From DATAVB01 sp040414495 (GTDB taxonomy: Bacteria > Actinomycetota > Actinomycetes > Mycobacteriales > QHCD01), in contig JBEDUI010000130.1 in assembly GCA_040414495.1 (NCBI GenBank), positions 1 through 55,581 of the forward strand: a DNA stretch of 55,581 nucleotides, given 5' to 3'. This document shows positions 8,611-16,940 of this stretch, piece by piece. The first letter of the stretch is position 1; each line of letters starts with the position of its first letter. The notes under the pieces were generated by a model, which worked only from the letters and a program-made list of their open reading frames with translations, was not told where the DNA came from and searched no databases. Made by a program: the position numbers and the translations under genes.

Positions 8611-9660
8611 CTATTCCCAGGAGAATCCGGGTCCCTGCGGTGCCAGCGCGCAACCGTCCTCGATGCGCGGGAACGCCTCGGGCGAGTCGCGCAGGCCGGT
8701 TTCCAGCCAGATCGCTGTCGGCGCGGACAACAGCAGACTCAACGCCGCCGGGCCACCACCATGTGATGCGTACGGGACGCCAAAAGCGCCGGCCAGAGCG
8801 CCAACCGCGCGGATTTCCGTTGGTCCGCCGGCCCGACGCAGATCGGGCTGCACGATCCCGACCGCGCGACGTTCGAAGAATTCCCGGAATTGCCGGACGT
8901 TGTAGAGGTTTTCCCCGGTCGCGATCGGCAGCGGCGCTCGCCGTACCAGCTCGGCGTAAGCGGCCGAATCCTCCGCCGGCAACGGCTCCTCGAACCACCG
9001 CACGCCCAGCTTGGCGAAAACCCTGGCCCGTCGACTCGCCTCGTCCAAATTCAGTACCTGGTTGGCGTCGACCATAATGCTGATGTCCCGGCCGACCTCG
9101 GACCGCGCACCCTCAATGCGCCGTACGTCGTCATCGAGACCACCCGCACCAACCTTGATCTTGACGCCGCGAAACCCCTGCTCCACCGCGAGACGGCACT
9201 GCCGTCGCACACCGTCCACATCGAAATTCGACCAACCGACCATGGCGTAGGCCGGAACCCGGTCCCGGTAGGCGCCCCACAGCCGCCAGGTCGGCACACC
9301 GTGTGCCTTACCCAACAGATCCCACAACGCCACGTCAATAGCGCTGATACCGAACGTCGTAATGCCGGCGCTGCCGTGATACTCCGTCTCGACCTTCAAC
9401 GACTCGACGATCGCGCCGATCTCGGCCACATCGCGGCCAATCACCAGCGGCACAAGCTCTTCCTCGATCAACGTGGCCAGCGTCCGCGGCGCCCCGTCGA
9501 TCCGCCCGAACGAACTGCCGCCGACACCGACCAGGCCGTCATCGGACTCAATCTGGACGCTCACCGAACCGCCACCGCTGAGGGTTTGCAGCGCGTCCCG
9601 AATCGGTTCGGCGGAATGCGGCCGTTGCTGGAATTGCACCCATACGTCCTTGACCTTCAC
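8611..9660 (-). CDS. Mandelate racemase/muconate lactonizing enzyme family protein
   Basis: A 349-residue enolase-superfamily enzyme. I chose the GTG at 9660 because GGGAGGA sits 5-6 bases before it; an ATG 14 codons upstream lacks such a site. Active-site candidates are K167-x-K169, D198, E224, E250 and H300 (SHGGG), the usual lysine, three metal ligands and C-terminal histidine. It differs clearly from the tartrate dehydratase at 4555 and may act as an epimerase, cycloisomerase or acid-sugar dehydratase. It converges on the Rieske gene and has its own gap of about 120 bases to the next gene, so co-regulation with the amidohydrolase unit is inferred only from proximity. Confidence 0.85.
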   Translation of the reverse strand: MKVKDVWVQFQQRPHSAEPIRDALQTLSGGGSVSVQIESDDGLVGVGGSSFGRIDGAPRTLATLIEEELVPLVIGRDVAEIGAIVESLKVETEYHGSAGITTFGISAIDVALWDLLGKAHGVPTWRLWGAYRDRVPAYAMVGWSNFDVDGVRRQCRLAVEQGFRGVKIKVGAGGLDDDVRRIEGARSEVGRDISIMVDANQVLNLDEASRRARVFAKLGVRWFEEPLPAEDSAAYAELVRRAPLPIATGENLYNVRQFREFFERRAVGIVQPDLRRAGGPTEIRAVGALAGAFGVPYASHGGGPAALSLLLSAPTAIWLETGLRDSPEAFPRIEDGCALAPQGPGFSWE

Positions 9661-9739
9661 GCAGTCCTCCCACCGTATCGACCGATCAGGCGGCCGTTGC
9701 AAGCAGCCCTATCAGATACTACGGCGGAAATAGCGAGCC

Positions 9740-9767
9740 GGAGCGGGCAGCGCACGCTGCCCGCTCC
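9740..9767 (-). terminator. Terminator hairpin of phoD
   Basis: A 12-bp perfect stem (9740-9751 with 9756-9767) closed by a 4-base loop, starting 15 bases beyond the stop codon of the minus-strand phosphatase gene. Confidence 0.8.
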
Positions 9768-9781
9768 AGTCGAGAAATGCG

Positions 9782-11365
9782 CTACCGGCGTTCGGCCGGC
9801 AACTCCTTGGACCACAACACAGTGTTCGAGTTGTCCCGCAGCCGCACCGTCATTGCCTGGCTGGCGGCGTCGATCGAGATCTGCCCGAAGAACTGGAACT
9901 CCGTGGCCGGCGAAGAACCATTCGGGTCGCTGGAAGCCTTGAGGAACACCTGTTCCGGGCCGAAGGTCGCATCCACCGCGTCAGCCGGAAACGCGCCGGA
10001 GTGCAGCGGCCCGGTGACGAACTGCCAGAACGGGTCAAAGTCCTTGTAGGCGGCCCGATCCGGGTGGAAGTAATGTGCCGCGGTGTAGTGCACATCGGTG
10101 GTGACCCATACGACGTTCTTAATGCTCTGGTGCTTGATGAAGCTGAGGATTTCCGCGATCTGGATTTCCCGGCCCAGCGGCTGACCCGGGTCGCCCTGCG
10201 ACACGGCCTCGAAGTTCGGCTGTCCTTGCGTGGTGTCGGTAACCACCAACGCCAGCGGCATGTCGTTGGAAATCACCTTCCAGGTCGCCGTGGACGCGGC
10301 CAGTTCGCGCTTGAGCCAGGCCGCCTGCTCGGTGCCGAGAATGCCGCCATCATTGAACGTCTGCTTGTCGGTGGAGTTGGCGTCGCGATACCAGCGCATG
10401 TCCAGCACGAACACGTCCAACAGTGGACCGTGGTGCTGCACCCGGTAGATCCGGTTCTCCGCATCGTATTGCGGGGAAATCGGCGTGTATTCGTGCCAGG
10501 CCTGACGGCCCCGGAATTTCAGCACGTCCACCCGCTTCTCGGTGTAGAGCGGGTCGTCCAGGATCTCGCCCGGATACCAATTGTTGTGTGTCTCGTGGTC
10601 GTCCCACTGCTGGATCTGCGCAATACCGCCGTAGAAGGCACGCAGATTGTCATCCATCAGGTTGTATTTGTACTGACCACGATATTCATCGAGGGTCTCG
10701 GCCACCTTGGACTTTTCCTCGGTCACGAGGTTGTGCCAGGTCGTACCGTCCGGCAGCGGGACCTCGGCCTCGATCGGGTCGTCGGCGTAGATGTTGTCGC
10801 CGTTGCAGATGTAGAAATCGGCGTCGAGTTCCCGCATCGCCTTGAAGATACGGAATCCACCGCGCGAGGTGTCGATGCCCCAGCCCTGGCCGGCCAGGTC
10901 GCCGGACCACAGGAACGACACGTCCTTGCGGCCACGCGGCACCGTACGCAACTGCCCGGTCTGCGGCTCGCCGGCCAGCGTCGGGTCGTGCGGGTCGACC
11001 GGCGTGACCCGGTAATAGATATCCTGGCCGGCCGGCAGGAACGGCAATACGGTCTTGCCGGTGAAATCGCTCTCCGGTCCCAATACGGCGCCGGGGACCT
11101 TGACCGCATTGCGGAAATCCGGGCGGGTGCTCACCTCGACCATCATCCGGGCGGCCCGGTCGGCCCGGGTCCACACGGTCGCGCTGCCGGTGCTCACATC
11201 GCCGGACTGCAGGCCGTGGGTCAGGGACGGGCGTCCACTTCGGACCAGCGCGGGCGCCGCATTTGCGGCCGGAGCCAGCAGCCCGGCGACAGCGATTCCA
11301 GCGATTCCACCCGGAGCAGCCCGCAGAACAGTCCGGCGGTCCATGGACCTGCGAAGAATTGACAC
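9782..11365 (-). CDS. phoD: Alkaline phosphatase D / phosphodiesterase (PhoD), Tat-secreted
   Basis: A secreted metallophosphoesterase of about 527 residues that releases phosphate from phosphoesters. The N-terminus contains RRSMDRRTVL, a hydrophobic stretch and an ANA cleavage site, a typical Tat signal. I prefer the GTG at 11365, since GGAGG lies 8-9 bases before it; the ATG at 11344 lacks a good ribosome site but would also keep the signal. PhoD-type motifs include SGDLAGQGWG, CNGDNIYADDP, QWDDHETHNNWYP and WVTTDVHYTAAHYF, which supply the aspartate, asparagine and histidine metal ligands. Expression under phosphate limitation is expected from family knowledge, but I could not identify a PHO box. 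It is followed by a terminator. Confidence 0.93.
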   Translation of the reverse strand: MSILRRSMDRRTVLRAAPGGIAGIAVAGLLAPAANAAPALVRSGRPSLTHGLQSGDVSTGSATVWTRADRAARMMVEVSTRPDFRNAVKVPGAVLGPESDFTGKTVLPFLPAGQDIYYRVTPVDPHDPTLAGEPQTGQLRTVPRGRKDVSFLWSGDLAGQGWGIDTSRGGFRIFKAMRELDADFYICNGDNIYADDPIEAEVPLPDGTTWHNLVTEEKSKVAETLDEYRGQYKYNLMDDNLRAFYGGIAQIQQWDDHETHNNWYPGEILDDPLYTEKRVDVLKFRGRQAWHEYTPISPQYDAENRIYRVQHHGPLLDVFVLDMRWYRDANSTDKQTFNDGGILGTEQAAWLKRELAASTATWKVISNDMPLALVVTDTTQGQPNFEAVSQGDPGQPLGREIQIAEILSFIKHQSIKNVVWVTTDVHYTAAHYFHPDRAAYKDFDPFWQFVTGPLHSGAFPADAVDATFGPEQVFLKASSDPNGSSPATEFQFFGQISIDAASQAMTVRLRDNSNTVLWSKELPAERR

Positions 11366-11498
11366 AGCCTCGTACCTCCGATGACAGACTGATGAACCCG
11401 ACAGTCGTATCCCAGCCCGCCCAACACCACGTTTCGATGGGATTGCCAATACACGGCCTGCGGGTTGCCGGAGCGCGGCCGGAGAAAACGCGGCCACT

Positions 11499-12302
11499 AA
11501 GCAGAGCACCGAGCCGACGGACGGTTACACGCCGATCTACGACTTCATCAATTCGGCCAAAAGCACGATCGACATGACCATGTACGAGATGACCGACACC
11601 ACCGCCGAACAGGACCGACCTGGCGAATGCCGCCGCCCGTGACGTGAAGGTCCGGGTGTGATCCTGGATCAGAACCTGGAAAAGTCGAATAACACGACCG
11701 CGTACAACTACCTGCACAGCCACGGCGTTTCGGTGGTGTGGGCCTCCCCGAGCTACGCCGCCACCCACGAGAAGTCCATTGTGGTCGATGACGCGACCGT
11801 GGCGATCATGACCGGAAACCTCACCAGCCAGTACTATTCGACGAGCCGGGATTTCGCGGTGATCGAGAACAATTCTCTCGACGTGAACGCGGTCGAAAAG
11901 ACGTTCAACGCCGCGACCAAGAGCCTCAATATCGAGAACGAGGAAATGGCGTACCCGACGGTCACCACAGCGTTGGAGAACGCGGCCAAGCGCGGCGTGA
12001 GCGTCCAGGTCACGATGACCAATGACAACAATGACTACGCCACCGAATTCGACGCGCTCAAAGTAGCTGGCGTGCAGGTGCACACGTACGCGTACACCGC
12101 GTCGCTCTATATCCACGCCAAGGCGATCGTCGCCGACTACGACACCAGCAATGCGGTCGTCGACGTCGGCTCGCAGAACTTCTCCAACGCCTCCTGGAAC
12201 AAGAACCGCGAGCTGGGTTTCATCACCACCAGCACCGCTCTGATCACCCCGATCAACGCCGCGCTGAATTCCGATTTCACCGGTGGCACAGCCTGGCCGT
12301 AA
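11499..12302 (+). pseudogene. Decayed phospholipase D-like gene (two compensating frameshifts, internal deletion, no start)
   Basis: Two HxK motifs of the phospholipase D superfamily are readable: THEKSIVVDD with TGNLT, and IHAKAIVADY with GSQNFSN. The homologous reading begins near GYTPIYDFINSAKSTID, but this frame hits TGA at 11640. An apparent 4-base gain near 11613-11619 and a 2-base gain near 11656-11660 shift the middle segment and then restore the frame. At about 11912 the protein jumps from FNA to ATKSLNIENEEM, missing some 25-30 residues that relatives have between the two catalytic halves. No start codon or signal peptide is found in frame upstream. A 214-codon remnant starting GTG at 11658 is open but would lack the N-terminal strand. 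Confidence 0.75.
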
Positions 12303-12315
12303 AGGAAAAACACAA

Positions 12316-12348
12316 TCGCCGCGGAGTCGCAAGGACTCCGCGGCGATG
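12316..12348. terminator. Bidirectional terminator hairpin
   Basis: A perfect 14-bp stem (12316-12329 with 12335-12348) with a 5-base loop sits between the convergent phospholipase remnant and the transporter gene. Confidence 0.85.
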
Positions 12349-12363
12349 TCGATTAATGACGAA

Positions 12364-15045
12364 CTACTGTGCTTTCGGCGCGGCCTGGGTCACATCCGCG
12401 CTGCCCAACTCGATATCGACGTTGACGTCGGCGCCGTTGACCGAGAAGTTCACGGTCCCGGTCTCGTAGGTCGTGGCGACCACCGTGTAATCACCGCCGA
12501 GAAGGTTGGCGACCTCGTACCGACCCTTCTCATCGGTCGTCGCGGTACCGGCGATTTCCCCGTCCTCGGCGATCAACGCGACCGTCACATCGGCAATAGC
12601 GCCGCCGTCCTGCGCGGTGACCCGACCGCACAAACCACCGATGGGCTGCACTGCCAGGGCCGCCCCAACCGTCCGGCCGGGCTGGATGTCCACTGTGGTC
12701 ACCGCCGGCCGATGTCCCGGCGCCTGCGCGGTCACCGTCACCGGGCCGCCGAGCAGACCCTCCATCCGGAATTCGCCGCTCTCGTCGGCGGTGGTCGTAC
12801 CGATGACCTCGCCGTGCGCGTCCGTGATGACCACGGTCGCATCCGGCGCACCGGTCGCGGTGCCGGCCGTCCGGACCTGTCCGGCGAGGACACCCGCGCC
12901 GATCAGGTGGAAATCATGGCTGACCGTGGCCGACGTACCGATCGTCACCGTCATCGCCTGCGGCGCATAACCGGGCGCGATAACGATGAGCGTGTAGTTG
13001 CCCGCAGGCAACCCGGCCACCGAATAGCGACCGTCGGCACCGACCTGCGCCCGCCGAGCCTGAGCACCACCCGGCTCGGTCACCGTCACCACGGCTTTGG
13101 TCAGCGCCCGACCGTCAGCGTCCACAATGGACCCGACCAACATCGTCTCAGTCGCCCGGTGCCGCGTCGGCGGCACGACCTTCACCGGCTCGGCCAGTAC
13201 CGGCTCGGCGACTGGCTGAGCCGCGGACAGCGCCGGCTCAGAAACGACCGGCTCGACCAATTCGGCCGGGCCCTCACCAACGTCCGCGGCCACGCTGGCC
13301 AGCTCCGCCCCCAGCGACTCGGTCGCCTTCTTCTTCGACGGTCCACACAGGAACGAGGCGATCGCGCCAATGAGGCAGGCGATGATCGCGAACCAGAACG
13401 CGACGGTGAGGCCGTCGGAGAACGGTCCGGAGATCAGGTGCGGGAAGAAGCTGCGACCGGTCAGGAAGTCGACCTGGTTGGCCGACAACGACGAGACGTG
13501 CCCGCCCAACAGCTGCTGGATCGGGTTGTAGCCGAGGAATGCGGCGAACAGCACGGCGACCGCCGGCAGGTGCGCGACCTGATTCGCCTGGCTCGCCGAC
13601 ACACCGTGCGCCACCAAGCCGTGGTCCATCGCGCTGGGCAGGTTACGGGACAGACCGGCGATGATCAGGCTGAAGAAAATACCGATCGAGAGCACCATGG
13701 CGGCGTTCTGGAACGTCGTCATCATGCCGGCGCCGGACCCGCGGGAATTGCCGGGCAGGCTGTTCATCACCTCGGCCCGGTTGGGCGCCGCGAACAGGCC
13801 CATACCCACACCGTTGAGCAGCAGAATTCCGGCGAACGGCCAGTAATTGAAGTTGACCGGCAGAATGATCAACAGCACGAATGTCCCCGCGGTGATCACG
13901 AGCCCGGCGGTGGCGAACCAGCGAGTGCCCAACCGGTCGGAAATCGTACCGGCCGCCGGCGCCGCGAGCAGGAAGCCGATGGTGAGCGGCAGCATATAGA
14001 TACCGGCCCACAACGGCGTGCGGTCAAAGCTGTATCCGTGCTGCGGCAACCAGATGCCCTGCAACCAGATGATCAGAATGAACTGCAGACCACCGCGTCC
14101 CAGCGACGCGGTCAGGTTCGCGATATTGCCGAAGGTGAACGAGCGGATTTTGAACAGCGACAGGTTGAACAGCGGGTTAGCAACCTTTGTCTCGATGATG
14201 ACAAAGGCCAACAACACCACCCCGCCGCCGATCAACGCAGCCAGGACCCACGGGTTTCTCCAGCCCATGGAATATGACGCGTAGGGCTGAATTCCGTACG
14301 TGATGCCGACCAACACCGCGATCAGGCCGATGGCGAACGTGATGTTCCCCCACCAGTCCATTTTGGCGTGCTGCCGGACACCGGTGTCGTGCAGTTTGAG
14401 GTACGCCCAAATCGTGCCGAGCACGCCGAACGGCACCGAAACCAGGAAGATCAGGTTCCAGTCCACCGGAGCGAGCACACCGCCGATCACCAGACCGAGA
14501 AACGAACCCGCGATCGCCGCGACGCCGTTGATGCCCAGGGCCAGACCGCGTTGGTTGGCCGGAAATACGTCGGTGAGAATCGCCGAGGAATTCGCCATCA
14601 GGAAGGCGCCGCCGACGCCCTGCACGACGCGCCAGCCAATCAGCCACAAGGCCGCACTGCTGCCGTCGAACCAGGTCGCGGCCAGAAATACCGAAGCAAC
14701 CGTGAAAACGGCGAAGCCCATGTTGTACATCCGGGCCCGCCCGTACATGTCCCCGAGTCGGCCGAAGCTGACCACCAGCACCGCGGTGACGACGAGGAAC
14801 CCCATCATCATCCACAGCAGATAGCTGGTATTGCTCGAGTCGAGGGGGTTGATCTTGATGCCCTTGAAAATGTCTGGCAACGCAATAAGCACGATCGAGG
14901 AGTTGATCGTCGCGATCAACATGCCCAGCGTCGTGTTGGATAGAGCCACCCATTTGTAGCGTGGCCCGAGCTCTTCAACTGACCGCTGCCGGCGGTCCCG
15001 CTTCGCCGTCGGCTGCCCGACCAGCGTCTGCGGCGCTGTCGCCAC
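12364..15045 (-). CDS. MFS (DHA2-type) transporter fused to C-terminal carboxypeptidase-regulatory-like repeats
   Basis: About 893 residues. The first 560 or so form a 14-segment drug:H+ antiporter-like MFS domain (RYKWVALSNTTLGMLIATIN near the start, GRLGDMYGRARMYN as the loop 2-3 motif). After a basic FLCGPSKKKA and a Glu/Pro/Val-rich linker come three beta-sandwich repeats of about 85-90 residues, each with an xGRY- or GEF-type strand, a LxGG or LPAG turn and a TVTA or TLIV strand, characteristic of CarboxypepD_reg domains. The start was set at GTG 15045 because GGAGAGAC precedes it. With 14 segments the repeats would lie on the cytoplasmic side, which is unexpected for this fold. Substrate unknown; drug or metabolite export is likely. 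Confidence 0.85.
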   Translation of the reverse strand: MATAPQTLVGQPTAKRDRRQRSVEELGPRYKWVALSNTTLGMLIATINSSIVLIALPDIFKGIKINPLDSSNTSYLLWMMMGFLVVTAVLVVSFGRLGDMYGRARMYNMGFAVFTVASVFLAATWFDGSSAALWLIGWRVVQGVGGAFLMANSSAILTDVFPANQRGLALGINGVAAIAGSFLGLVIGGVLAPVDWNLIFLVSVPFGVLGTIWAYLKLHDTGVRQHAKMDWWGNITFAIGLIAVLVGITYGIQPYASYSMGWRNPWVLAALIGGGVVLLAFVIIETKVANPLFNLSLFKIRSFTFGNIANLTASLGRGGLQFILIIWLQGIWLPQHGYSFDRTPLWAGIYMLPLTIGFLLAAPAAGTISDRLGTRWFATAGLVITAGTFVLLIILPVNFNYWPFAGILLLNGVGMGLFAAPNRAEVMNSLPGNSRGSGAGMMTTFQNAAMVLSIGIFFSLIIAGLSRNLPSAMDHGLVAHGVSASQANQVAHLPAVAVLFAAFLGYNPIQQLLGGHVSSLSANQVDFLTGRSFFPHLISGPFSDGLTVAFWFAIIACLIGAIASFLCGPSKKKATESLGAELASVAADVGEGPAELVEPVVSEPALSAAQPVAEPVLAEPVKVVPPTRHRATETMLVGSIVDADGRALTKAVVTVTEPGGAQARRAQVGADGRYSVAGLPAGNYTLIVIAPGYAPQAMTVTIGTSATVSHDFHLIGAGVLAGQVRTAGTATGAPDATVVITDAHGEVIGTTTADESGEFRMEGLLGGPVTVTAQAPGHRPAVTTVDIQPGRTVGAALAVQPIGGLCGRVTAQDGGAIADVTVALIAEDGEIAGTATTDEKGRYEVANLLGGDYTVVATTYETGTVNFSVNGADVNVDIELGSADVTQAAPKAQ

Positions 15046-15306
15046 CGTCTCTCCATTCTGGCGCCACCCGGGCACCATCATTCCCCGCCAAATACTGAGG
15101 AACGCTAACAAAAAATAGTTACTTAACGCAATTATATGAGGGGTGATACAGCTCTCAGCACCGGGCAGCACGTCTCAATGCCGACTGGCCAGAACCGGTG
15201 GAAACGGGCAGCAAACTTCCGAAAACGCCGCCGTTTGGCGGTCTGGGGATACGACCGGTCGGTCCCGATCCCATTTCAGCCCGGCGCAATGCGGTCGCCG
15301 CGAGGA
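15046..15306. promoter_or_regulatory. Upstream region of the MFS fusion gene with AT-rich core
   Basis: This 261-base gap contains an AT-rich stretch at about 15105-15140, including TAACAAAAAATAGTTA (inverted TAAC/GTTA ends) followed by CTTAACGCAATTATAT. It is the probable promoter/operator of the transporter. No regulator gene is adjacent. The remainder shows nothing recognisable. Confidence 0.35.
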
Positions 15307-15888
15307 TCACTGCTCCGCGCTCGCACGCGTCAGATAGGCCGCGACCTGATTGTCCGCCCAGCCGTGCGCCTCCCGCAGCCCGGCCGCGAGCATGCTCAGA
15401 TAAGCCGACGATGGCGGCGTATGAGTGACGTCGGCCGCCGACCACGGCGCGGTGAACGTCAGCAGCGGATAGCCGTCCCGCTCGCCCACGCACAACACGG
15501 TCTCGTACCGACCAGGGCCCAACTGCAACCGACCGGTGGCCAGCGCCGTGGCCAGGTCGAACCCGAGGCCCGGCTGCCGATGCATTTCCTGCGCCAGCAC
15601 GTCCGCGAATTGGGCCGCGCTGATCAGATAGGCCCGCGCCGCGGCCGTTCCGGGCAGGCTCGGATCGTAGAACGCCATTCCGCCACCCCACACCGTCGAG
15701 GTGAGCGCGAAATAGATACCGCCCGGCAGCCAGACCGGAACCGAGCGGCGCGGCGGTGTCGGATCGGTACAGCCAATGTGGTTACGGGCGGCACCGGGTG
15801 GAGTGCCTCCGGCGAGATAGCAGGCAAACCGGTCGGCGCAGAGATTCGAGCCGTAACTGACGTACCACACCAGCTCGTCCCCAGGCAT
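15307..15888 (-). CDS. Gamma-glutamylcyclotransferase-fold (GGCT-like) protein
   Basis: A 193-residue protein whose N-terminus, MPGDELVWYVSYGSNLCADR, contains the YGSN substrate-loop signature of the GGCT/AIG2 fold. I chose ATG 15888 because the signature then lies near the N-terminus as usual; the frame is open 28 codons further up. The catalytic glutamate normally found later in GGCT enzymes is not obvious, so function may be hydrolytic, binding or unknown. It is a lone minus-strand gene whose promoter shares the 15889-16187 gap with the ThuA-like gene. The protein is probably cytoplasmic, since no signal or membrane segment is seen. Confidence 0.65.
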   Translation of the reverse strand: MPGDELVWYVSYGSNLCADRFACYLAGGTPPGAARNHIGCTDPTPPRRSVPVWLPGGIYFALTSTVWGGGMAFYDPSLPGTAAARAYLISAAQFADVLAQEMHRQPGLGFDLATALATGRLQLGPGRYETVLCVGERDGYPLLTFTAPWSAADVTHTPPSSAYLSMLAAGLREAHGWADNQVAAYLTRASAEQ

Positions 15889-15975
15889 CTCCCGCACCCT
15901 GCCACGAATTCGGCCGATACGCAGCCAGACCCGTTCCGGTTCCGGCCACAGCGGCCACGGCAGCGCGGACAAGCC

Positions 15976-16016
15976 TTGACACCCAGGTAGCGGTGGTGTG
16001 TTTTAGTCCATACACA
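15976..16016 (+). promoter_or_regulatory. Candidate promoter and operator upstream of the ThuA-like gene
   Basis: A consensus-like -35 TTGACA lies at 15976-15981. At 15997-16016 there is an imperfect palindrome with TGTGT and ACACA arms separated by 10 bases, overlapping where a -10 would lie. The following start codon is about 170 bases downstream, so the transcript would have a long leader. Promoter strength and regulator are inference. Confidence 0.35.
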
Positions 16017-16187
16017 TCAACCGAACCGAGGTATTACTGCGGAAATCGAAGCGATTCGATCCGTTCCGACGGGCGATTCTGGCCAGCCGATTTCGGCCAC
16101 CGCCGGAAGCCCTTACGGGCGGTACTGTCCGGGTCGCCGCTGAACGCCGGCGTATCAGGTAACCGAATGCGAGGGACGAGAGCGGTA

Positions 16188-16940
16188 ATGAGCGTAGATG
16201 AATCGCGGCACCCGATCCGGGTCACCGTCTGGAACGAAGGCCAACACGAGCAGGTCGAGGAGGCTGTCGCCAAGCGCTATCCCGAAGGCATCCACGGTGC
16301 GATTGCCGCCGGCATTGCCGAGAACCTCGGCTCCGGCGCGACGATCCGCACCGCGACTCTGGACGACCCCGAGCACGGGCTGACCGACGAGGTCCTCGAC
16401 GAGACCGACGTGCTGACCTGGTGGGGTCACATGGCCCACGGCAAGGTCAGCGACGAGGTCGTGGAACGGGTGCAGCAGCGGGTGCTGGCCGGAATGGGCC
16501 TCCTCGTCCTGCACTCCGGGCACTTCTCGAAGATCTTCCGCACGCTCATGGGCACGACCTGCTCGCTGCGCTGGCGCAGCCAGGAGGACCGCGAGCTGGT
16601 GTGGACGATCAATCCGTCGCACCCAATCGCCGAGGGAATCCCGGATCCGATCATCATTCCGCAGCAGGAAATGTACGGCGAATTCTTCGACATTCCGGTG
16701 CCGGACGAACTCATTTTCATCAGCTCGTTCAGCGGCGGCGAGGTTTTCCGCAGCGGCTGCACATTCCGCCGTGGTCGCGGCAAGATCTTTTATTTCAGCC
16801 CGGGCGACCAGGCCTTTCCGGTGTACCACCATCCCGACGTGCGCAAGGTCATCGCGAACGGGGTCAAGTGGGCCACGCCGGAGCTGGCCGAGCGATCGGT
16901 GCCGAAGCTGCAGAAGTCCGCGCTGAATTGGTACGAGTGA
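16188..16940 (+). CDS. ThuA-like (trehalose-utilization) domain protein
   Basis: A 250-residue cytoplasmic protein of the ThuA family, a class I glutamine-amidotransferase-like fold found with sugar oxidoreductases. Recognisable stretches are VLTWWGHMAHGKVSDEV, VLHSGHFSKIF and FYFSPGDQAFPVYHHPDV. I chose ATG 16188 (MSVDESRHPIRVTVW); an ATG seven codons earlier is possible. Its stop overlaps the start of the Gfo/Idh/MocA gene in GTGA, so the two are translationally coupled, and ThuA proteins typically accompany such dehydrogenases in sugar oxidation to ketosugars. The exact biochemical role of ThuA domains is still uncertain. Confidence 0.88.
   Translation: MSVDESRHPIRVTVWNEGQHEQVEEAVAKRYPEGIHGAIAAGIAENLGSGATIRTATLDDPEHGLTDEVLDETDVLTWWGHMAHGKVSDEVVERVQQRVLAGMGLLVLHSGHFSKIFRTLMGTTCSLRWRSQEDRELVWTINPSHPIAEGIPDPIIIPQQEMYGEFFDIPVPDELIFISSFSGGEVFRSGCTFRRGRGKIFYFSPGDQAFPVYHHPDVRKVIANGVKWATPELAERSVPKLQKSALNWYE

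Noticed and set aside
12283..14277. 664-codon plus-strand frame
   Set aside because: Antisense to the MFS fusion gene and rich in Arg/Asp/Gln without motifs.
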